Below are positions 14,625 to 20,309 of a stretch of 20,309 nt of DNA, piece by piece; position 1 is the stretch's first letter, and the number at the start of each line of letters is the position of its first letter. The position numbers and the translations under genes were made by a program. The notes below the pieces were generated by a model. That model was given only the letters and a program-made list of their open reading frames with translations. It did no database searches and had not been told where the DNA came from. The DNA comes from CAZDYP01 sp964509505 (GTDB taxonomy: Bacteria; Chloroflexota; Anaerolineae; JACRMK01). The DNA lies in assembly GCA_964509505.1 (NCBI GenBank), contig CAZDYP010000085.1:1-20309 (forward strand). Direction: 5' to 3'.

Positions 14625-17129
14625 CCCGTTTGGATGGGTCTGTGCGGGTGAATGGGCAACATCAGGTTCGTTTGGCGCGTTTGGCTCGAAGCTGATGAGG
14701 AGCCGCTGACTGCCTGTGAGCTTACGCAATTCTTCGGCGGCGATACGCATGACACTTTGGAGGTCGGGGGCGCGGTGGAGCTGGTTGGTGAGCTGGGAGA
14801 TGGTGTGACGGCGCTCGGCTTGCCGCTGGGCGTGAGCGAGAGTTTGTTGGGTTTGCTCGAACAGGCGGGCGTTTTCCAAGGCGAGAGAGGCGAGGGGAGC
14901 GAAGCGTTTCAAGATGGCGATTTCGTTTTCACTAAACATGCGGTCAACCTCGACATGGGCGAGGCCGAGCACGCCGATGATTTGGTCGCGGGCGATGAGG
15001 GGCACACCCGCGACAGCGCGCAGGGTGGAATCCTGCGACGCGCTCAGAGCTAGACGACCTGACCAATTTTGATAATCGTTGACCACCATGGCTTCTCCAC
15101 TTGCCCAGATTTGTCCGGCGAGTCCGACGCCTGGTTGGATGCGATTGCCGACGCGCTCGCGTTGTGCGCCAGTGCCGACGCGCATTTGCATTGTTTGACC
15201 GCCGGGTTCGCTCAGATATAAGAACCCATGCGGCGCGCCAACCAATTCGCCCGCGCGCACGAGAATGTCGCGCAAAAGCGACTCCAAATCAAGACGCCCC
15301 AACAAACTGATACTAACCTCGTTGAGCGCGGTCAGATATGCTGTTTGTTGCGCCAGCTCCGCTGTTCGTTCTTGCACGCGCTGTTCCAAACCGTGCAGGG
15401 TGTGTTGGAGTTGGTTGGTCATGTGATTGAAGGTGGCTGCCAAACGCCCAACTTCGTCGTGAGATTCGCTGGCGGCGCGCACGTTCAAGTCGCCTGTCGC
15501 GATTTGTTCAGCCGTCTCCGTTAAGCGCACGATGGGATTGGCTAACAGTTGGGCGGCTCCCATGGCAATCAACACGGTCACGAAGACGACGCCGAGCGTC
15601 AATAAAATGGTCGCGCGGATCTGAGTATCAACTAAGCGCAGGGCTTCTGCGCGCGGTTGATGGACGATGATCAGCCAATTCAGTTGACGGATAAAAGGCG
15701 TGTCAGCCAATGTCGTGACAGGCGCGTAGGTGACAAAGCTGGGCGCTCGTTGGTAATTCAATGGCAGGTACTGTGACGTGGCGGACATCAGTCGAGCGAG
15801 TGTTGACGCGTCTAAGTCCCCCGAAACAATTTGCAGTCCAGACCCGCCAATTTTCTGTGAGTTGGGCAAATACAATTCCAAACGACCACCTTGGCCGGCG
15901 CGTGAGGCTTTTAATAGCTCCGTGATGGTTTTGATGCGGTAGGAGGTGCGCAAGACCCCAATTACCTCTTGCGTGCCATGCCCATAGAGTGGCAAGGCGA
16001 TGATGACATATAAACTATTGAAGCGTTGATGGATGAGAGGTTGGCTGATGTACACTTGACCTTTGCCATCGTGATAAGCCGCTTGCCACCACGTCTCACT
16101 TGTTTGCAAATAACTGGGGATGGGGTTCGTGGCGGCGACGAGAGCGCCATATTGATCCGTGACCAATATCTCAAGATTTTCAGGGAAGGTCTGGTGATAC
16201 TCATTTAATTCGGAGGCCGATTCATTGCTTAATCGCTCACGCATCAGCCCATGCTCCGCATTCAGGGCGTAAGCCATTTTCCACTGCTCGTCCCGTTTCG
16301 CAAGTTCGGCGTTGCGCGCCGCCGCTTCACGAAAGGTCAGCTCATATTGCCGATTCGTCGCCTCCACCTGATCTTGCACGACCTTGCTTAGGCTGAAGGC
16401 TTGCAATTGTCGGGCGGCTTGCTCTAGGTCATTGCCGACGGCCAAGGCTTGTGTTTGGGCAGTGTTTTTTAAATTGTTGCCAATATCCTCCGTTAGCTGA
16501 TTGCGCGTCAAGGTTGTGGTAATGAGCGAGAGAGCGCCGATGGAGATGAGCATGACGAGCATAAAGAGAATGATGAGCTTCGTGCGTAGTGAAAAATTGC
16601 GAAATTGGCGGAACAGCAGCAGGAGGTATCCGCCGAGCAATAGGCCAATGGTCAGGGCAAGGGGCGTGAGATCTTCAGTGCTAACGGCTGGGCGTTCTGT
16701 GGGTCCATAGAGATCGAGCAAGATGGCGACAACAGCGGCGATAGCTGTGCCGATGACATTGTATCTGATCCAAGGGGGTGTGAGGGTGACGAGGGTTATG
16801 CCATTGGAGATCACAATGAGGATGAGGGCGACGATCATGCTGCTGCCGGCGATAGTAAATGAGATAATCCAACTCGCCACCGCCAAAATTCCCAGAAATA
16901 GCTCAATGCCAAGGAGCGTGCGTCCGCGCCGACTTAAAAGGACTCCAATTAAGCCGCCCGCCGCCGCCGCCGCCGCCGCCCATTGCGCGCCGCGTGATAC
17001 CAACGGGGCAGTGAACAGGAGCGTAAGGGTAAACAAAGCGCTGGTTACAAGGAGAATGCGAGAGGCAATGGGCGCGCGGTCGCCAGACGAGCTGGTGTGA
17101 TAGCGAGTCAATAGACTAGGCATCTTCAT
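14607..17129 (-). CDS. Membrane receptor, 7TM-dCache-TM-HAMP-GAF, no output domain
   Basis: 840-residue paralogue of the receptor upstream and of the front end of the giant kinase downstream. Visible parts: cytoplasmic N-terminus (1-22); seven TM segments between about 23 and 205 (TM2 contains seven consecutive Ala, then Gly-Gly); extracytoplasmic dCache-like sensor (about 206-505, with ILVTDQYGAL, SETWWQAAYHDGKG and GVLRTSYRI); TM8 (about 507-529); HAMP (about 530-580); short signalling helix (581-600); one GAF (about 604-757, with GAPHGFLY, VVNDYQNWSGR and LENARLFEQTQ). A tail (775-815) resembles only the first helices and strand of another GAF. There is no HisKA, HATPase, GGDEF, cyclase or phosphatase domain. 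The start at 17129 overlaps the upstream stop in ATGA and has AGAGGA 6 nt before it. Its stop overlaps the next start the same way, so all three receptors are probably translationally coupled. The sensed ligands are unknown. Confidence 0.93.
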   Translation of the reverse strand: MKMPSLLTRYHTSSSGDRAPIASRILLVTSALFTLTLLFTAPLVSRGAQWAAAAAAAGGLIGVLLSRRGRTLLGIELFLGILAVASWIISFTIAGSSMIVALILIVISNGITLVTLTPPWIRYNVIGTAIAAVVAILLDLYGPTERPAVSTEDLTPLALTIGLLLGGYLLLLFRQFRNFSLRTKLIILFMLVMLISIGALSLITTTLTRNQLTEDIGNNLKNTAQTQALAVGNDLEQAARQLQAFSLSKVVQDQVEATNRQYELTFREAAARNAELAKRDEQWKMAYALNAEHGLMRERLSNESASELNEYHQTFPENLEILVTDQYGALVAATNPIPSYLQTSETWWQAAYHDGKGQVYISQPLIHQRFNSLYVIIALPLYGHGTQEVIGVLRTSYRIKTITELLKASRAGQGGRLELYLPNSQKIGGSGLQIVSGDLDASTLARLMSATSQYLPLNYQRAPSFVTYAPVTTLADTPFIRQLNWLIIVHQPRAEALRLVDTQIRATILLTLGVVFVTVLIAMGAAQLLANPIVRLTETAEQIATGDLNVRAASESHDEVGRLAATFNHMTNQLQHTLHGLEQRVQERTAELAQQTAYLTALNEVSISLLGRLDLESLLRDILVRAGELVGAPHGFLYLSEPGGQTMQMRVGTGAQRERVGNRIQPGVGLAGQIWASGEAMVVNDYQNWSGRLALSASQDSTLRAVAGVPLIARDQIIGVLGLAHVEVDRMFSENEIAILKRFAPLASLALENARLFEQTQQTLAHAQRQAERRHTISQLTNQLHRAPDLQSVMRIAAEELRKLTGSQRLLISFEPNAPNEPDVAHSPAQTHPNGKENAP
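16958..16978 (-). repeat. Trinucleotide repeat (CCG)7 coding for Ala7
   Basis: Seven tandem CCG on the plus strand, read as seven consecutive GCG Ala codons in the second TM segment (about residues 51-57) of the second receptor. The paralogues have mixed residues here. Length change by slippage would be in frame and would lengthen or shorten a membrane helix. Confidence 0.85.
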
Positions 17130-17141
17130 GTGCGGTCCTCT
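17126..17141 (-). promoter_or_regulatory. ATGA overlap with Shine-Dalgarno (receptor 1 to receptor 2)
   Basis: The TGA of the first receptor (17128-17126) and the ATG of the second (17129-17127) share ATGA. AGAGGA (17141-17136) lies 6 nt before the ATG, inside the upstream coding region. This fixes the start and indicates translational coupling. Confidence 0.75.
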
Positions 17142-20100
17142 TTGCTAGGCTCAGGGGAGGGGCGCTGCAAACGCATGACAATTCGCGCGCTGCCCGTTGC
17201 CTTTTGTAACTGTTGTGCGGCGACCTGTAGCGTGTCGCGCACCGAGCTGGTTTGCTGTAAGTGGGTAGTAGCCTCGCTGATGGTTTGTTCACGTTGCGCT
17301 AGTCGCTGGGCTTGCGCTAACGCCTGCTGGGCTTGTTCCAACAAGCGGCGGTTCTCGATGGCTACTGCCAGTTGTTGGGTCAACGACAAGTAGGGACGGA
17401 TTTCTTGCGGGGTGAAGCGATGCGGTTGTTCTGCTTGAATGACCAAAATTCCCAGTTGCTGCGCGCTGCTCCACAAGGGGAGGACGGCGAAGGCGCGAAT
17501 CTTCTGTTGTAACACGAGCGCGCGGGTCGCCGCATCAATGCGAGGGTCGTGGTACGCATCTTCAAAGAACAGTGGCTCTTGGCTGAACAAAATGGGCGCG
17601 ATTTGGAAAACCTCAACGGGATAGCGGCGTCCGATAGGGTTCGGGCCCCTGCCGTGCCCGCTGTGCCAGTTGGCAACGCTCTCGCCAGCGATAATGCGAC
17701 CCGTGACATCACGTTCGAACAAAATCAAGATGGCGCGGTTGATGGCTTTCGCGATAGGAGAGGGGGAGGTGTGCTGCTCTTGCCCCAATAGGTTATCCGT
17801 TGCCGGAGAGGCGGCAGCGGCTGCGCCCTCGACGACTGCAGCGACCATGCTTTGCAAATCGGTGGCAGCTGCAATACGCCGACTCGCTTCGAATAAATGT
17901 GTCGTTTCCTTTAGCGTGTTTTCCGTTTGCGCGAATAGTCGCGCATTCTCCAATGCCAGCGAAGCCAACGGCGCGAAACGGCGCAAGACCTCCACATCTT
18001 CCTCGCCGAACTCTCGCCCTTTGACCGTGTGCGCCAGCCCCAATACCCCGACTACTTCGGCTTTGTCTCCCTCAGCGGATGCGGAGACGAGCGGCACGCC
18101 GACTACGGCGCGCAAGCTCGACATGCCAGCCGCTGTACTGAGACGCCCAGGCCAGGTCTGGTAGTCATTCACTACCAGTGACTGACCGGTCTCCCATACT
18201 CTCCCTGCCAGCCCCATGCCACGTTGAATGCGATTGCCGACCAGAGCTGCTTGCGACCCTGTACCAACACGCATTTGCATCTCCTCATATTTGCCGTCGC
18301 CATTGGGCTGCCCTTCTAAGCTTTTCTGCAGAGGGTTAGAGGGCTGAAGCAAATAGAGATAGCCGTGCGGCGCGCCTACCAGCTGCCCCGCGCGCAGCAA
18401 AATGTCCCGTAGCAGCTCATTCACCTCAAGCCGACTCGCGAGCTGCAACGCCGTTTCGTGTAGGGCGGTGAGGTAGGTGGTTTGATGGCGCAAGGTTTCT
18501 TCCGCGCGTTGACGTTCCGCGTTCTCAGCCGCCAGCGCGCGATTGCTTTCGCGCAAAGCCTCAGTCCGTTCTTCGACGCGCTGCTCCAGGGTCCGCAGTG
18601 TTTGTTGTAACTGGCTCGTCATGTCATTGAACGTCACCGCGAGTGTTCCCACTTCGTCACGTGACTCGACAGGCGCGCGGGCATTCAAATCACCTGCCGA
18701 GATTTGTTCCGCAGCCCGCGTCAGGCGCGTCACAGAGCCCACCAGCGCTTGCGCTAACCCAGTCGCCGCTAGCACCGCTATGACTATAATCAAAATCGTC
18801 ACCAACGTGCTCGTGCGATTCTGCGCCGTGATCACCCGAAAACTCTCTTGCCGTTCCTGACTCACGATCACTGCCCAATATAGGTCGCGGATGTAGTTTG
18901 CTTCGGAGGAGGCGCGCACAGGTGCGTAGCTTACGAAAGTTGGAATATCCTTGAGGTTGAGCTCGTGGTAGTTTGCGTCACTGAGACGGAGCATGCCCAA
19001 AGTCTCTGTGCTGATTTCGCCCCGTTCACTCCGCAATCCAGTCTGCGTGAATTTTTCGCCATTGGGCAAATACAAATCGGCGCGCCCCGTCTCGCCTAAA
19101 CGCGTCGTGGTTGCCAGATCCGCCAGTGTTTTCAAGCGAAAATGGCTGCGGATGACGCCTATCACGTCTGAAGTGCCTCGTTTATAGACAGGCACGATGA
19201 GTGCAGCGTTCAAACTGAAATTGCGCTGATCGAATTCCGGCGGGCTAATCGTCTTGCCTCCCAAACTGTTTCCATAGCCCAGCTGCCACCACACCTCCTC
19301 GCTGTAGTCATACTTGGGCGTGAGATAGGTTGTTGCCACAATAGCACCATAAGCATCGGTCACCAATAAATCAAGATGCTCCGGGAATTCGTTGCGATAT
19401 TGGTTGAGCGTAGCGGCGACCGGGTTAGCCAAGCGAGCTCGCACCAAAGGATCATCGCGATCCAGCCGCCCATGAGCGTTGCGCCATTGCCCGTCCAGGC
19501 GGGTGATGTCTGCGCGCACAGCAGCGGGGCTGTTGAAGATGGTTTGATAGTTTTGGGCGATAGTTTCGAGTCCTTGTTGCAAGGTGGGGTTTAGCGCTAA
19601 CGCTTGGAGCTGTTGCATCTCATATTCTAGAGCATTTCCAATGAGGGTCCCTTGCGTGCGCGCTGCGCTTTGTAACCCCGCCCCTACCTCATTGGCTAGT
19701 TGCGAGCGAGTTAACTGGTTTGTGATGGTGGTCAAGAGGCTAATGGACAGGAAGGTTACTAACACGAACATCGTCACCAGTTTCGCCCGCAACGATAAAT
19801 TCCGAAGTTGATGAAACAGCGCCAGCAGATAGAGCGCCGCGAAGGCGATGACCCCCCCCACCCCTATCCAAGTGTTGATGGTTGCAGGGCGGTTGGCTGA
19901 ACCGAAGGCGTCCACTAAAGTGATCAGCAACGCGACGACCCCACTGCCCAAACTGACTCCCCGTAACCAGCGCGGCGATAGCGTCAGCAGCGCAATCCCC
20001 TGCACGCCCGCAAATATGATGAATGCAACCAGCGTCCCTGCCCCTGTGCTTCCCAATACAGGCGGAAAACCCGCCAGCAGCAGGACGCCGATCAGTAGCC

Positions 20101-20309
20101 CAACGCCTCCATTGACGTAGCCCCGACGGCTGAGGAGCGTGCAGAGTAGTGCGCTGCCGATCACCGCAAACACGACCACCGTCGTGCCGTAATTTTGATT
20201 GACGAGCGACGTCACGATGAACGGGGTAAAGGCGACCGCGACCGTCATCCCAACGCGAACCGCGCGCTGTTGCCGAGAGGCTTCAGGTATAGAGGCCCCT
20301 TCCCTCGTC
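17126..20309 (-). CDS. Membrane receptor, 7TM-dCache-TM-HAMP-GAF-GAF, no output domain (5' partial)
   Basis: Sensory membrane protein without kinase, cyclase or other effector domain. The frame is open to the right edge; the first ATG in the window is at 20248. The 20 in-frame codons above it continue the alignment with the cytoplasmic N-terminus of the two downstream paralogues, so the true start is probably just outside. Counting from the 20248 Met: seven TM segments (about 1-18, 22-39, 47-61, 71-90, 97-114, 125-146, 154-176), with Arg-rich inner loops such as SRRG and HQLRNLSLRAK; an extracytoplasmic dCache-like sensor (about 177-480, with LLVTDAYGA and EEVWWQLGY); TM8 (481-501); HAMP (about 501-553); a long signalling helix (554-593); GAF1 (about 600-772); GAF2 (about 783-970); and a tail (980-1030) resembling only the first part of another GAF. 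Its stop overlaps the next start by 4 bp. It could be a kinase that lost its transmitter or a dedicated accessory receptor. Confidence 0.9.
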   Translation of the reverse strand, partial: TREGASIPEASRQQRAVRVGMTVAVAFTPFIVTSLVNQNYGTTVVVFAVIGSALLCTLLSRRGYVNGGVGLLIGVLLLAGFPPVLGSTGAGTLVAFIIFAGVQGIALLTLSPRWLRGVSLGSGVVALLITLVDAFGSANRPATINTWIGVGGVIAFAALYLLALFHQLRNLSLRAKLVTMFVLVTFLSISLLTTITNQLTRSQLANEVGAGLQSAARTQGTLIGNALEYEMQQLQALALNPTLQQGLETIAQNYQTIFNSPAAVRADITRLDGQWRNAHGRLDRDDPLVRARLANPVAATLNQYRNEFPEHLDLLVTDAYGAIVATTYLTPKYDYSEEVWWQLGYGNSLGGKTISPPEFDQRNFSLNAALIVPVYKRGTSDVIGVIRSHFRLKTLADLATTTRLGETGRADLYLPNGEKFTQTGLRSERGEISTETLGMLRLSDANYHELNLKDIPTFVSYAPVRASSEANYIRDLYWAVIVSQERQESFRVITAQNRTSTLVTILIIVIAVLAATGLAQALVGSVTRLTRAAEQISAGDLNARAPVESRDEVGTLAVTFNDMTSQLQQTLRTLEQRVEERTEALRESNRALAAENAERQRAEETLRHQTTYLTALHETALQLASRLEVNELLRDILLRAGQLVGAPHGYLYLLQPSNPLQKSLEGQPNGDGKYEEMQMRVGTGSQAALVGNRIQRGMGLAGRVWETGQSLVVNDYQTWPGRLSTAAGMSSLRAVVGVPLVSASAEGDKAEVVGVLGLAHTVKGREFGEEDVEVLRRFAPLASLALENARLFAQTENTLKETTHLFEASRRIAAATDLQSMVAAVVEGAAAAASPATDNLLGQEQHTSPSPIAKAINRAILILFERDVTGRIIAGESVANWHSGHGRGPNPIGRRYPVEVFQIAPILFSQEPLFFEDAYHDPRIDAATRALVLQQKIRAFAVLPLWSSAQQLGILVIQAEQPHRFTPQEIRPYLSLTQQLAVAIENRRLLEQAQQALAQAQRLAQREQTISEATTHLQQTSSVRDTLQVAAQQLQKATGSARIVMRLQRPSPEPSKEDRT

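Noticed and set aside
14607..20309. Receptors 1 and 2 as fragments of one frameshifted kinase
   Set aside because: Each has its own complete membrane front end, Shine-Dalgarno site and clean stop/start overlap, so they are separate paralogous genes rather than pieces of one.

Overview
The window is a dense, single-strand block of signalling genes. Everything I can support as coding lies on the minus strand, so transcription runs from high to low coordinates. Multi-GAF membrane receptors, giant hybrid histidine kinases, a DegV-family protein and a B12-binding radical SAM protein together suggest a Chloroflexota bacterium (Anaerolineae-like). That is an inference from family content; there is no rRNA or other marker here. 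I found no mobile element, CRISPR array, tRNA or rRNA.

Layout in transcription order. (1) 20309-17126: a membrane receptor (7 TM, dCache, TM, HAMP, two GAFs) open to the window edge, with no output domain. (2) 17129-14607: a paralogue with one full GAF, also without output domain. (3) 14610-3139: a 3823-residue hybrid sensor kinase with the same membrane front end, then 11 full and 3 short GAF domains, two PAS domains, HisKA/HATPase, two receiver domains and an HPt. These three genes are joined by 4-bp ATGA overlaps, each preceded by a good Shine-Dalgarno. (4) A 188-bp gap carries a near-consensus sigma-70 type promoter (TTGACC, 17 bp, TATAAT) and a palindrome in the predicted leader. (5) 2950-1880: receiver plus class III cyclase domain. 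(6) 1883-333: B12-binding radical SAM protein of HpnR-like type. (7) 336 to the left edge: the first 112 residues of a DegV-family (fatty-acid-binding) protein. Genes 5-7 are again joined by ATGA overlaps, so four of the five gene junctions share this arrangement.

How they may work together (inference). Three paralogous receptors are probably made from one mRNA by coupled translation, but only the last can phosphorylate anything. The two kinase-less receptors could act as alternative sensory partners of the giant kinase. Its His-Asp-Asp-His relay could feed the receiver (Asp60) of the cyclase gene next door. The cyclase-radical SAM-DegV cassette would be the output side, possibly linked to lipids. 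The cyclase domain keeps its metal-binding aspartates but lacks the usual transition-state Asn and Arg, so it may be a weak enzyme or a non-catalytic switch.
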